Of a stretch of 64,000 bases of DNA, positions 10,640 through 22,935 are shown one piece after another; the first letter of the stretch is position 1; each line of letters opens with the position of its first letter. The position numbers and the translations under genes are program-made. The stretch is from Mermis nigrescens (taxonomy: Eukaryota > Nematoda > Enoplea > Mermithida > Mermithidae). The stretch spans positions 7,763,775 to 7,827,774 of the forward strand of contig JAVLUZ010000142.1 of the NCBI GenBank assembly GCA_036768485.1. The letters are read 5' to 3'. Below the pieces are notes generated by a model. That model saw nothing but the letters and a program-made list of their open reading frames with translations. It did not search any database and was not told the DNA's origin.

Positions 10640-12140
10640 ATTGCAAAAATTTTATTCAAAAACGCAATTATAGATGGTGTAAAACCAGATTTGTCTAAGA
10701 TTTTTCTGACAACTTTTCCACTTATAAGTCAGGATAAATTGAGTGAAAAAATAAAGCTCAATCTAATGGCTACGATTCGCAGCAAACCGTGTTTTAGAAA
10801 ACTCAATATTGGGTCATGTACATGTGTATATATGGGATGTACAGTTCGAAATCAGAGGTGTAAAATGGGCGAATGAACACGATTTTCTCTCTTTTTGGAT
10901 TAATTAATATCTCAAATATTTTGCGGAACAGACGTTTTGCACATACAAACGTGCTACGACTAAAAGGCTACAAACTGTCTCAAACCGAATTTTTTTACAC
11001 TAAATGCACAATGTGGTGGATGACGGAAAATGACGTTTTTGTCACTTTTCTTGTTCGTCACATTCTCCGTTTCGGAGTCGGAACAAGTCTAACGGAATAA
11101 AAATATCGTACTTTAAGTGGTACACGTCACAGCAAATTGCGTTAATTCACATCAATATTGAGCTTTTTCGGGAGGTGTAAAGTCAAAAATTGGGTGTGTT
11201 ACGCGTATTATCTGTGTGGTTTTTTCTGCCAACTTCTCCGGTTATGACTGGATATGACCTCAAGTCTGAAAATGTACCAGAAATCGAACGTGATAGCTAG
11301 TAGGGCACGTTTGTTAAAACTCAAGAGTGGTGTAAAGTGGTTTACATGCAATATTTATTTATCATCAGGCCATTGTGGAGTCAGATTCGTAATTCGGACG
11401 TTACATAGAACATTTTGAAAAAATAAAGCTTTTGCAATGCTCTATAACGAAAGTTAATTTTCAGTGTAAACTCTACTTACTCAACCACCGAATGCAAAGA
11501 AGATATAAAGTCGGATTCGTAATTCTGATTAATTCTGATTAAAATAAACTCTTCACAATAGTCTGAAGACAAATAAATATTAGATATAAACCACTTTACA
11601 CCTCTGCTTAGTATAAACAAACGCGCCCAAGTGACCAACGACGTTTGAGCCCTGGCACAATTTTAGACTTGTGATCACGTCCAGACTCATAAGCGGAGAA
11701 GTTGGTAGAAAAAAACAAGACAGAAACACGTTTAGCACCCCTGATTTTTGACTTTACAACTCACGAAAAAGCTCTTTATTGATGTAAATAAGCACAATTA
11801 GCTGTGACATGCTTCCCTAAGGAAGTACTTTATTTTTATTCTATTTGACTTATCAAGACTTCTAAATGGCGAGAAAGCCAAACAAAAAGGACAAAAACGT
11901 ATTTTTCCACGATCCATCACTGTAAACTTTAAAAATCTGAACCTAATTCTCCATTAAGTGTAACGAAATTCAGTTCGGGCCACTTTGTAGCATTTGAAAC
12001 CTATATGCTTGTGTGTAAAAAACTTCTGTTCCACATCCGATTTGAGATGTTGATCAATCAAAGAAGAGAAAAAAGGTGTTTTTGTTAAGGTTTACACCCT
12101 ATTTTCAAACTTTACAAAGACAATAGTAACAAGAACCAAA
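10640..12140. repeat. R4 repeat, large inverted repeat (foldback) copy
   Basis: The left arm (about 10860-11470) and the right arm (about 11490-12110) are diverged reverse complements. For example atctcaaatattttgcggaac on the left pairs with the complement of ttccacatccgatttgagat near 12030, and gacgtttttgtcacttttc pairs with the block near 11895. Blocks such as cttctccggttatgactgg and ggtgtaaagt recur at 26.1-28 kb and 59.1-61.5 kb. No coding capacity. Confidence 0.75.
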
Positions 12141-12690
12141 AACAGATGCGGAGCGGATACAATGCTGAGATGAGTCAGCTTAAGTACATCGTTGCTTGCT
12201 GTTTACATAATCAAAGTTACTGTTGTGAGCATACCTGGACAAAGGCCAGTCTTCCAGATGATACCGGCAGCCAAAAATTATGGTTGGTTGCCGGTTCGAA
12301 AAAGGGTTGTTTTGGAATATGTCACCTCATAACTTTTTCGAAACGTTCTGTTAGTCTGCATGCATCATTTGCGTTTGTTTTATCCATCTCAATTTACTCG
12401 CAGTTAGCATCATCAGTCAGTACACTAATTGTTTACATTTATAGTTTTTAGAGTTTGCATAGTCTTCACTTCTGGAAAATTCGTTTAGGCCTTCTTGTCA
12501 TTCTCAGCTAAATTTAGCAGATTTTTTAAGGACCAAGGACCTGACAACTACCGCAACAAAACTGGCCTTATGGAAAATTTGTACCCTTCCCTTTAAGTCC
12601 AATAAAGCAGCCTCTTTATAAATAAACAATGTAATGATTAAGTATATCTGCCAAATAAAGCGGGAAAATTTAGGCCTTTTTATTTTTTAA
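12141..12690. other. no gene recognised
   Basis: A 101-codon open frame at 12146-12451 has no recognisable domain and ordinary base composition. I do not call it a gene. Confidence 0.35.
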
Positions 12691-12699
12691 AACATCCAT

Positions 12700-13900
12700 A
12701 AATATTACATCTGGCACGAAGCGCCAAAGAATCTTGACCTTCAATCCTTTTAAGCTCAATATGATGGCTTTTCGAAGATACGAGTACAAGCAATATCGAA
12801 ACTCATTTTGCAACCTTAATCACCCTAAAACTTCGCTTAGATTTTTAAATGCTTCTTTCATGCGAAACAGGAAATACAAATATTAAATCCATCAGAAATA
12901 TTGATAATTTCCCATTCAGCCCAATTTAAGGAATTTATAAAAACAGGCGTATGAAGAAATTAGTGAATTCGGCACCATTAATGGAAGATTGTGGCAATTT
13001 CCATATCTTCGACTTCATTTTGAGGCATTTAGATTGATAAGGAATAGGTAAAATTCTGGTAGATTTTTTCCTTTGAAATTTTACACCAGCTGTAAAACTT
13101 TAACCCATTACAAAAAATATTCAACTAAACAGCCCCGTATCCAGGGTCCAGGGTGGGTCGCAAACTTTGAAGTCAGATATATCGAAAAATATTAGGAGAT
13201 AGGCGTAAATAAACGCATTTTTGAGCATTTATCAAAGAGCTCTAAACAATGGCTAAGGAAAATTTTTAAAAAATTTCAAAAGTTAATAATTTTTAAATTT
13301 TTTGAATATTTTTACTCTTTTAAACTCAATTTTGCAGCCTTATAAGACAAATAGTGCAGAAACGTGCATATTACATATAAGACTATGACGCGAAGCAGTG
13401 AAAATTTTTGACGTCCTTATATCCCCTTACGCTGAAGTTTGAAGCTTTACAGTGCTAAAATTATATATGGCGCGAAGCGCCAGAACATATCATTATTTTT
13501 ATCCTTATAGCCTCAAATTTGCATGTTTCTGGATATAAATAATCCAGTATTATGCCTGCCGTGTAGCGCCAAATTTTTTGAGATTTCTGTACTTTTACCA
13601 AGATTTTGCAACTTTCTAAACAGCAATGCAATAATTATAGTTTGCGCGAAGCACCAGAAATTTTAGATTTTCTTTCCTTTTACGCTCAATTGTGAAGCTT
13701 TCTGAATGTATGCATGCAATAGAAACTAGATTTGGCGCGAAGCGCCGGAAATTTCGGATACATTTTTTCTCTTATGCTCACTTTTGCAGCTTTCCAAAGA
13801 TAAGCAATGCAACAATTATATCTGGCGCAAAGCATCGGAGAATTTATGCGTTTTTATGCTGTTAAGCTCAATTTGGCACCTTTCTGAAGATGAGAAATGC
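12700..13900 (+). repeat. degenerate tandem array, about 87-bp unit with GGCGCGAAGCGCC
   Basis: Hairpin cores at about 13387, 13469, 13557, 13643, 13734 and 13823 are spaced 82-91 bp, each followed by a CTTTTAYGCTCAATTTTGCAGCTTTC-like stretch. A more distant core lies at 12713. Units are 70-90 percent alike by eye. Confidence 0.75.
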
Positions 13901-16400
13901 GAGAAATATGTGCATTCTATGTTTGACTTCAGCCTTAAATGCCAGCTCAGTAGCGGGTCTTATGTCCTGACACCAGCGCCGATTGACATACATTTATCCA
14001 GTGTTTTTTATTCATAGTCCCTTTGTACGTACAAATGCAAAGACGGTCTCTATAGTCTTCCAATTAATAGGTTTCTAAAGATGAAAAATACAGAAAGGTT
14101 AAAGAAAAATTTCGACATTTTTACCTTTTCAAGCAGATTTTGTGGCACTTTTATTTACAAATATGTAATTTAGGAAAATTCGAAAAATTTAATTATTTCT
14201 TCCGTCCTTAACACAATTTTGAAGCTTTGTGAAATAGTAAAACAAAAAATCGTCAAATTTGTGCAAAACAATTTCGACACATTTAACATATATAAAGTTC
14301 AAGTCAAGTTTAGTCATCCAATTAATAAACAGTGCAAATAACTGACATAAAAAAGTGCCGGAAATTTTCTGGCTGATTCAAACTTAAACTCAATGCTGGA
14401 GGTTTATAAAATGAAAAAGCACAGTAATCGATGCGAAGTGCCAGGAAATATTGACGTTTTTGTATTTTCTAAATCGATGTTTACCGCTATAAATGCACAC
14501 CGAACAGACAAAATTCTGGAATTTTTTTTTGAAATTCTGACACTCCTACTGATTTTGTCCGCCCAGAAATCTTTGTCTTCTACAAAGATGGTCCTAAAAA
14601 TACATAATGCATCAGAAAAAATCTTAGCCGAATACAAAACTATACCTTTGCCCCAAAATGTATTCATAAATTTAAACAAAATTGCTCCAAAATTTTTTGT
14701 GGGCCTCAATTTTGTCTGGTACATAACCCGACCCGTACCAAGGATTTTAGTTCAGGATGGGTCTCCAAAATTTGAAAATGTAAATAATGCGCTGAGAAGC
14801 GATTTTACTCAATAACACGATATTTTTCTAGGTGCTTTGCGTTTTTGGCTCAGTTTTGCAGCTTGTAATAAAAAAATCACTTATGTGACTTGGGAAGAAT
14901 TATAGCGCTTTCACTCTTTCAAAATCAACTTCGTAACCTTACACTAATTCTGCAACCAGTGGCAGATCTAGGATTTTCGTAAAAAGACATTCCCGTATTC
15001 CAATTTTCCAAAAACAGCCTAAACATGTTCAAAAATATGCCCTTTATCAGGCACGTAGCTGTGGGGAAAAGGGACTAGTCCCGCTCTCAAAATTTTGAAA
15101 GTACGAGTATTTTCTACAAGGATCCCCAGAGAAAAATTGAAAATTCTTGAAGCGTACTTATTTGAAAAATCGGCAAAATAGATTTCAGCATAATTTTCGG
15201 CGCTTTGCGCCAATTCATTGTTAGTTGCATAACTTTTGACTTCCAAACAGCCCATATTTGTGTATAAAATGAAGTAATTAGTCCAAATTTTCTGACGCTT
15301 CACAGAATTATCAAGTTCACATAAGTTTTGTTTGCAATCTACCTGAATTGATTATAGAACAATTTAACAATTTTTCAGCAGGGTCGAGCTTATATTTGTC
15401 GGGAAATCATTTGTGCGGCCAATTCATACGACACGATTTTTGAAGACAACTAAAATTGAAATATTTTTTTTTAAAATTTTTCCTCTAATGTGTGCTGAGA
15501 AACGCTCAAAAACACCTCGTACATCTAAAAGTATTTGTTGAAACATCCGACAGCCCTTCACGTGCAAATGGCATTTTTTCCGCGTTTTACGTTGCCTACT
15601 TTTATCTTGAAATCGCTTTCGAAGCAACATTTCTTAAAAATTTTTTTGAAGTTTTCGACAATTTTATTTGAAAAATATTAAATTTCGTTGACTTTAGTGG
15701 AAATCCAGCACAAAGTTCCGTAAAATTCGTGAATTTTAGGCGGAAGGACTTTTAGAAGCTTGAGTGACTACTCGATTTCCCGCATTTGTAGCGTTTGATG
15801 CGTAGCGTCGAAAATTTTTAAAGGTTATGCAGGGAATGAAAATAGAATAAAAGTATGCTGAAATAGCTGTTTCTGCTCTTGAAATCGTTTTAATTTATTT
15901 CTTGAGCAAAAATATGGCTTTGAGGCCGCCAAGAAAGTAAATAAATATCAGTAATAGGTATTATCCGGCGCGAAGCGCAGGAAAAATTTGAAAAATCAAT
16001 ATCATTTTCGTTCAAGAATCATTGCAAATTACATATCCATTCTTTATCGCGCCAAGTATGTTGGGCAAATAAAAGGCGGGGCGGGGGGCGCCACCCACCC
16101 CTTAAATCCTTTCCTGTCTGCAACTATCTGAAGAGAAGCAATGCTAGAAAGTACATCTGGTGCTGGGCATAAAAAAATTTCGATATTTCTATCCTTTTGC
16201 ACTCGATTTTGTACCTGTTTGCAGGATAAAAAATGCAGAAAATCTTATTTGCCGAAAAATTTTATCTGTCGAAAATTGAAATTGGCTAAAAGTAAGTTTT
16301 GTTAAATCCATGGCGCCATGCACCGAAAATTTTAGTATTTTTAGGTTGTGAATCGTAAAAAACATTTGTAGTTTTTCAGCTGAAAAGTTGGGAAAATTTC
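13901..16400. other. diverged repeat-rich region without gene
   Basis: Scattered relatives of the tandem unit continue: hairpin cores at about 14430 (damaged), 15199-15211 (reverse) and 15967-15978. The 140-codon open frame at 14393-14815 contains one of these cores and is repeat-derived. Confidence 0.5.
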
Positions 16401-16404
16401 AGAA

Positions 16405-17481
16405 TGAATGGTTGATTGATTCACTAGTTGGCTGGTTTGTTAATTAAGTGATTGATGGGTTGGTTGGTTGATTGATTGATCGGTTGGATGGTTGACTGAT
16501 TGATTGATTGATTGACTGGTTGGTTTGTCAGCTGGATGATTACTTGATTGGTTGGTTAGATGGTTGGTTGATGTGATGATCCGTCATTTGGTTGGTAGTT
16601 GTTTGACCAGTTTGATTGGTAGGTTTGTTAGCCGGTTGGTTGTTTAGTTGGCTAGTTGGTTAGTTGAATGGCCTGTTGGTTTGTTGTTAGGTTGGCCATT
16701 TAATTAGCTGGCTGATTGTTTAGCTAATTGGTTCGTTAGCTGGTTACGCACTTAATTAGTTGGTTGGTTGGTCAGTTAGTTAATTGTTTGGTTGTTTAGT
16801 TGGCTGACTGGTTGGTTGAAATTTGCACTTGTAGGTTGGCTAGTTGGTTGGTCTGTTGGCCAGTCGATTGGCCAGATAGTTGTTTTGTTGGTTGTTTGGT
16901 TGGTTGGTCATTAGTTGGTTGGTTAGTAGGTCGGTTGATTGACCGGTTGGTTGGCCTCTTAATTCGTCGGTCGGTTGGCTGGTTGATTAATTGGCTAGTG
17001 GTTGGCCGTTTAGTCGCATGGTTGGTCAGTTAGTTGATTGGTTAGTCCATTGTTTGACTGGCTGGTTGATTGGCTAGTTGCTTGGCCGCTTGGTTGGTTG
17101 GTTGACCACTTAGTTGGCTGGCTGGTTGATTAGCTGATTGTTTGGTTAGCTAGTTGGTTGGTTGGTTGGTTGGCTGGTTGGCCACTTATTTAGTTGGTTG
17201 ATTGGTTGGTTGGCTAGTTGACTAGTCGGTTGGTTGGTTGGTTGGTCAGTTTGTTGGTTGGTTAGTTGATTAATTGATTGGGTGACTAGTTGTTGGCTGG
17301 TTAATTGGTTGGTTGGTTGGTTGATTGTTTATTTGTTTGGTTGGTTGGTTATTTAGTGAGCTAGTTAGTTAGTTAGTTAGTTATACATAGTTAGTTGGTT
17401 GGCTGGTTGGTTGGTTGTTTGCTTAGTTAGTTGGTTGTTTGGTTGGTTGGTTGATAAGTTGGTTGATTGGTTGGCTGGTTG

Positions 17482-17513
<32 letters not shown>

Positions 17514-17571
17514 GTTAGTTAGTTGATTGGTTGGTTGGTTGGCTGACTGGTTGGTTGGTTGGTTGTTTAGT
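16405..17571 (+). repeat. G/T-rich tetranucleotide minisatellite (TTGG/TTAG/TTGA)
   Basis: About 1.17 kb in which the + strand is nearly all T and G in a 4-bp rhythm (TTGGTTGGTTGATTGGTTAG). C is rare and A occurs mainly as the fourth base of a unit. Open frames here are artefacts rich in W, L, V and G. Confidence 0.95.
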
Positions 17572-18250
17572 AGAACTACTGATTGGGCTATATGTCTAAA
17601 TGATCTATTTACATGTTTTAGTATTTCTACATTGATTTGCAGCTATATCTTCGTTTTTCACAAAAAAAATCAGGTGACACCCGCCATTTCCCAGGTGATA
17701 CCAAGTGGCCATCAGGTGATACCGGAGTTAGACGAGTTGAACCCATTGTCCAGGTGTGGGTGCATACCCCCCAGCCCCCACGCCCAGGTGTGACCGAGGG
17801 GCCAAGTTTGTTATAGATATAATATGAGTATATGAGTAAAAACAATATAGGACATATATGCTCTATGTGATGTGGGTACATTGGCAATAGGATTGATTAG
17901 TGTAACATAGTTCAAAGCTAACAAGCTATTCATATTTTATTCAAAAGGTAGGTATGCAAATGACAGGCACAGTAGTGAAAAATTGCTAATCGAGTTCATA
18001 ATGCAGAATCCGTCTTGTTTTTGTCTGAGCTAAATTCTCTATAAAGATGCTCATACTTTCGGCTGCTCCACTGAGCAAGAGAAGCAAAATGCCATATGCT
18101 TTTAATACACCATGCAGCTCGCAAAAAGGAACGAAATACGCGATCGTGAAAAACGTTGAATTTTCTACCCATGCCCAGCTTTGGCTTATGCATTAAGTAG
18201 GTTTGGCATGCATGGACACGGAAAACGCCCACATAATGTACCAACTTTAA
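17572..18250. other. no gene; short 21-bp repeat and R1 fragment
   Basis: CAGGTGAYACC recurs three times at 17671, 17692 and 17713 (21-bp spacing). 17745-17799 is an R1 end fragment (gtgcataccccccagcccccacgcccaggtgtg). Confidence 0.5.
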
Positions 18251-18252
18251 TC

Positions 18253-18456
18253 GGTGATGTCTCAACAGCCCACCAGTCCCAACAACCCCACCGTCCTAAC
18301 AGCCCCACCAATAATCCCAACAGCCCCACCAATCCCAACAGCCCTACCAATCCCAACAGCCCCACCGTTCCAACAGCCCCACCTTCCCAACAGCCCCACC
18401 GTCCCAACAGCCCCACCGTCCCAACAGCCCCACCAGTAATCCCAGCAGCCCCACCA
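18253..18456 (+). repeat. 15-bp minisatellite, left arm
   Basis: About 13 units of CCAACAGCCCCACCR. The same unit appears in inverted orientation at 19186-19386. Confidence 0.95.
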
Positions 18457-19185
18457 TTACTGCAATCGCTATTATACGGGAAATGCGTTTGGCGAATGTA
18501 CTTCTGAAACATAGAACTTATACGGGCTCCGTTTGATCAAGATATTTTTTTGACTATTTTTCGACTTCGTATATTTCATCATGACCATACACGTGCGTGC
18601 AGGTTTACAATCTCAGAATAACTTTACCTGAGAAAGTGGTAGACCCGCCAGAATTGAAGCTTCAGCATTTTTGCGCAATCCGTGATTTTGCCTCATTCGA
18701 GTCATCTTGCAAGATTAGATTCCTGCTCATTATGGCCTAGTCTTACTGCGAGAAAAAAATGAAAAATGTTCTAGTGAAAAAAGGAAAGATAAGTGTTAAA
18801 ATTAAATGAAAATCAAAACTTTCACGCTAATCTGCTTCAAAATAGCCAGAAAATGTGGATTAGCGTAGTTTCTACGCTATTTTATCATTCATATTAGTTT
18901 TAAAGTCATTTTTGGCTCAAAACTCCTTCTCCAGACCGGTCGTGCTGTGCATCTATGATTATAATAGTGGGGCACTTGGAACCAACATTGGCAGCGAACA
19001 AATTCTGTGGGTCTGGTGAAGTAAAGTGACCGAGAAATGTGCTAAAAATAGAATTCTGGGGTTCTACCATAATTTGGGGGATTTCCAAAATTTCGGGTTT
19101 GGGGGCTAAGTTCTAAACATCCCCTCCCCCACGCTTATGTGTGGATGGGACAGTGCGACTATTGGAACGGTAAGAATGCTGGAAC
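18457..19185. other. spacer between the two minisatellites, no gene
   Basis: Contains an R5 end fragment at about 18740-18957 (ttttaaagtcatttttggctc to ccggtcgtgctgtgcatctatg). Nothing else recognised. Confidence 0.45.
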
Positions 19186-19386
19186 GGCAGAACTGCTGGG
19201 ATTGGTGGGGCTCTTGGGACTGGTGGGGCTGTTGGGATTATTGGTGGGGTTGTTGGGATTGGTGGGCTGTTGGGGATATCGGTGGGGCTTGGGATGGTGG
19301 GGCTGTTGGGACGGGTGGGGCTGTTAGGATTTTTTGTGTGGCTGTTGGGACGGTGGGGCTGTTGGGACTGGTGAGGCTGTTGAGAT
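19186..19386 (-). repeat. 15-bp minisatellite, right arm (inverted)
   Basis: Units of YGGTGGGGCTGTTGG, the reverse complement of the 18253-18456 array. The G-rich strand has repeated GGGG and GGG runs. Confidence 0.95.
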
Positions 19387-20400
19387 ACAATCCTTTATTC
19401 AGCATACGCGTCTTGTCTCTGCCGTCTATAGGGCCGCATATTACAGCATTGACTCGGCATAACATTTGAGGCAATGGGTCTTTTGTAGCACATGCGTTTT
19501 TTGCTGTATTTGTGCTATTCCGGTATCACTCAAAAAATGCAAAATTAAAAAACCCTCGGTTCCTCGGCCATTTTTCACCTGACCCTCTGCCGAGGCCGAG
19601 GGATCTCAAAAAACCGAGGATTCCGAGGCCGAGGCCTCGTCCGATCCCTAGGTCTGGTGCTATTCTATAATGTCAACCAAATCGCTTGGGGAAAATGGTA
19701 TTCTAAAAACCTGTCTTGGTTGTCTTTTCAGTAGATTTCTAGAAATTTTCCTTTTAGCAGAAAGGTTTTGATTTTACCGCAATAAGGTCAATTTTTCAGA
19801 GAAAATTAAGAAAGAGTTCTACAACAGATTTGTGTATACAGGTAGCTTTTGGCAGAATAATCGTTTTTTCATTCAGATTTCGAACAACCTACTTATAGCA
19901 ATATTTTTACAAGTAATGATACTCCCTGTCTCACTGATGACGGAAAAAACGTATTCCCCATGCCATAGATGCACCATAGATGGTAGATGCATAGATGATG
20001 ATGATACATGATGATGATGATAATACAATGATACACCATAGATGCACCATAGATGGTCAGGGTTGGCACTTGGCAGGGGGTGAAGAAATCCCAGAAATCC
20101 AAACCGGTATATATTTAGTGTTCGCAATTTTTTTGCTACTCAAACGACGAAGATTGTCAAAATAGCCTATAAAACGCTTTTTCGTGGTAACACAGTCCAT
20201 TTTGACTGCTTTGTGTTTTTTAACATTAAAAAATATAGAAATTGATTCATTTTGGGCGATTTATGAGTAAAAAAGCACTTTAAAGTTTTAATCGTGGAAA
20301 ATTTTGACAATACTGTTCCTCAAAAAATGATGCAGAAAAGGTTCCGTCAGCTGAAAATCACCGGACTGGCTGACCCTTCAGCGGATGAGGGGTTACCCCC
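19387..20400. other. no gene; GC palindromes and GAT-rich simple repeat
   Basis: 19545-19650 holds CCGAGGCCGAGG/CCTCGGCC palindromes. 19967-20056 holds ATAGATGCACCATAGATGGT-type units and a GATGATGAT run. Confidence 0.5.
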
Positions 20401-20404
20401 TCAT

Positions 20405-20685
20405 CAGACATGCACGTGAGGGGGGGGTCGGGCCCTTAGAATGAAGAAGGCAAAATTTTCTGGGGAAATGAGCAGAATGAAGGCCGAAAATGGATGAAAA
20501 CTGAAAATTTTCGTTGAAAGTGCTTTAATTTCACCAGGAACTTTGAATTATGTATTTTTAGCGCTATTTTAGCGCTTACACTAGTTTTTCAGGTCATTTT
20601 CGCCCAAGAAAGCTCAATTTTTGACCCTCCCCCGATCGGCTGACCCCTCCTCCAGATCGGCCATTTTGTGCATTTATGCCCCTCC
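20405..20685 (+). repeat. R5 repeat copy
   Basis: From acatgcacgtgagggggggg to ccagatcggccattttgtgcat. Shared blocks are aatgaaggccgaaaatggat, gctattttagcgcttacac and ttcaggtcattttcgcccaagaaagctc. Confidence 0.8.
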
Positions 20686-20918
20686 CCCTCCTAAGTGCTT
20701 GTATGCCCCATGCGAAAAGCGGAATTATATATTTAAGCGAAAACGACTGTATTCTATTTGAATAAGTATATTTTAGTTTTTTTCCGTATACTCCAAATCT
20801 TATAGCTTTTCCTTATTATTTAAATCTGAAAACGGATGACTGCGAATTTATCGCTTCTTCCTCCTACGTGCTCTGTGCTCGTTTGGTATTGACGTGTTTG
20901 TTTATATAAGGTACATAC

Positions 20919-21987
20919 TAGTGATGTCCTGGGCACCGGCACCGGGCCGGTGCTAGGCTGGTACCGGCGCCGGTGCCGGTGCTAGATGAAAGAGAAAAAA
21001 TTAGTGTAAAAAGAATAATTGAAGCTTATTTATCACCAATTTAATGAATAAAGGCGCAAAAAGGTAACATTTTGTCAATAAAATCTTCTGATTAGCATAG
21101 TGAAGCATTTTGACTGAACTTCAGAACAAGTCTTCGAGCTTTAAAAAATGAATTATTTATTTAACGAAACACATCTTATTGAAAACATCAATTAACAGCA
21201 AGAAGCGTGGACACTAATAAATAAAGTAAATTAAAATTAAAAACATCGACATATAGAGTGGAAAGTTCTTCTAATTCTACCATCTGTAGGCAAGAAGGAT
21301 GAGTACTACAGAGTAGTTTTCAACTTAATTTCAACAAATCCATTTTTATTTTTCCATTTCCTGAGCAGAAGACCGTAAAACGCAGCTAGAATTTTAAAAT
21401 AGTTTTTATGCTAAACTTTTTCCTGCAAATTATTCAGAAAAAGCTTGTTAAAACTTTGTAAATGAAGTTCTAAGTCTTTTGCATTACTAATATATCCCAT
21501 GTTTGTTTTCAGAGGCTTTTGAAAATGTGAAATGATAAACTCAAATAATTTAACCTCAAAAAGTTTCTGTGGCTTTTTTCATGTTTGTTTCTTACTAGTT
21601 GAATATTTAACTAATGCACTAAAACCAAATTTCGATTTGACTAAAGAATCAACTACTGCACAAGCCAATCTTGATTGCGCTACACTTAAACTTATAATAC
21701 ACTATTTAACTTTTATTTTTCTTCGAATTTCAATTTTATTACAATTTTTTGTTTGTTTCATGTTTAAGTGAGAAAATTAATATGTATTCATAAATTAAAA
21801 ATAATGAAGTCGTTACTAGCCAAATGAAATTTTGCCCTTAATATGTATATCCGGTGGAAAATAGGTAAAAATTTAACCCTTTTTGAAGAAGCATAGTACA
21901 CTATATAATATGCTAATGTAGCACCGGCGCCGGTACAGGGGCACCGGCACCGGCACCGGTAAAAAAAGCGGCACCGGGACATCACTA
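20919..21987. mobile_element. hAT-like non-autonomous element with 8-bp target duplication
   Basis: Ends are TAGTGATGTCC ... GGACATCACTA, perfect 11-bp terminal inverted repeats. They are flanked by identical octamers GTACATAC at 20911-20918 and 21988-21995. Subterminal CCGGTGCCGG/GGCACCGG repeats lie at both ends. An 8-bp duplication and a YAGTGATG end are typical of hAT transposons (established knowledge). The 1069-bp interior has no intact transposase. A 79-codon frame at 21532-21771 is not recognisable. Confidence 0.88.
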
Positions 21988-22214
21988 GTACATACTTCCT
22001 CCATATCTAGGATTTTATTTCGGCAGGGGAACCGAAAATTTTGAAGTCAGATATATCGAGAGCCATAAGGAAAAAGACGAAGTTAAAGCGTTTCTCGGTG
22101 AGCTCAATACGATGGTGAAGAAAAATGTTTAGGAAATTTTCATAAGTTTTCACTTTATTTCATGGTGATATGCACAAAATATAGGTATCGCTCAAACCTT
22201 ACATGTAACAGCGG

Positions 22215-22935
22215 CATCTATGCATGGGCAAGGTAGAGATGACCAGAAAATTTAAAAATGGTCATATAGTAAATTGTGGTCATTTTTTTGAGCAGGGTCT
22301 GTTCGCACCAGTCTTTTTTTACAAAGTCCCTTTGCACGTGTACAAAGATGGTCTTTCTTTGTGCCTTTTGTGCATGCAACTTTTTTGGGCACTACACTAT
22401 GGTACAGTAGCGATTTTAGTGCGGTGAAACAGGGTGTTTCGACCGTTGTTAGTGTATTTTAGCTGATTTCTGGGTTTCTGATGCCAAAAATTACTAAAAA
22501 TTGATTCAAAACGGCGTGAAGCGCCGTACAGTTTGACACTTTTTTCATTCTGAATGTAAATTTCGCCATTATAATAACATATAGGACTGACAATTACTCA
22601 TTTCTGCTCGATTCTGCTCATGTTAAATTTAGGGTACTGTACCGTAGTGCAGTATCACGTTACATGTGGTAAACTGGGTTTATTGACCCTTATATTAGTG
22701 AAGTTTAGCGTGGGTTTCTAGCGATGAAAAATACAAAATTTTATCAGTACGGTACGAAGCAGAAAGTTTAGATATTATTATCATTTTCAGGTAGAATTTT
22801 CGGCTTTTTCGCAATAAGCCTAAAAATCGTCGTGCAGCACCTTTTGTTTTCTCAAAATTGCCGGACAGTACCCGGTTTTCCAAAACTTTAGATAGGGGTA
22901 ATACCCCCTCTAACCCCCTATGCCTATGTGTGAAC
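22215..22935 (+). repeat. R7 repeat copy (longest)
   Basis: Runs from atgcatgggcaaggtag to ccccctatgcctatgtgtg and includes ggtacagtagcgattttagtg and a hairpin ggcgtgaagcgcc at 22513-22525. Parts align with 36290-36660 and 46780-47235. Confidence 0.7.

Noticed and set aside
12285..12305. GGTTCGAAA considered as a tRNA T-arm
   Set aside because: No matching acceptor, D or anticodon arms around it.
12146..12451. 101-codon open frame
   Set aside because: No recognisable similarity and not compatible with the missing QTMAN sequence.
14393..14815. 140-codon open frame
   Set aside because: Overlaps diverged hairpin-bearing repeat sequence, no domain, no splice context.
16800..17793. Trp/Val/Leu-rich frames resembling membrane proteins
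   Set aside because: Products of the G/T minisatellite.
18181..18512. Pro/Ser/Asn-rich frame on the + strand and Gly/Leu-rich frame on the - strand
   Set aside because: Both are readings of the 15-bp minisatellite.
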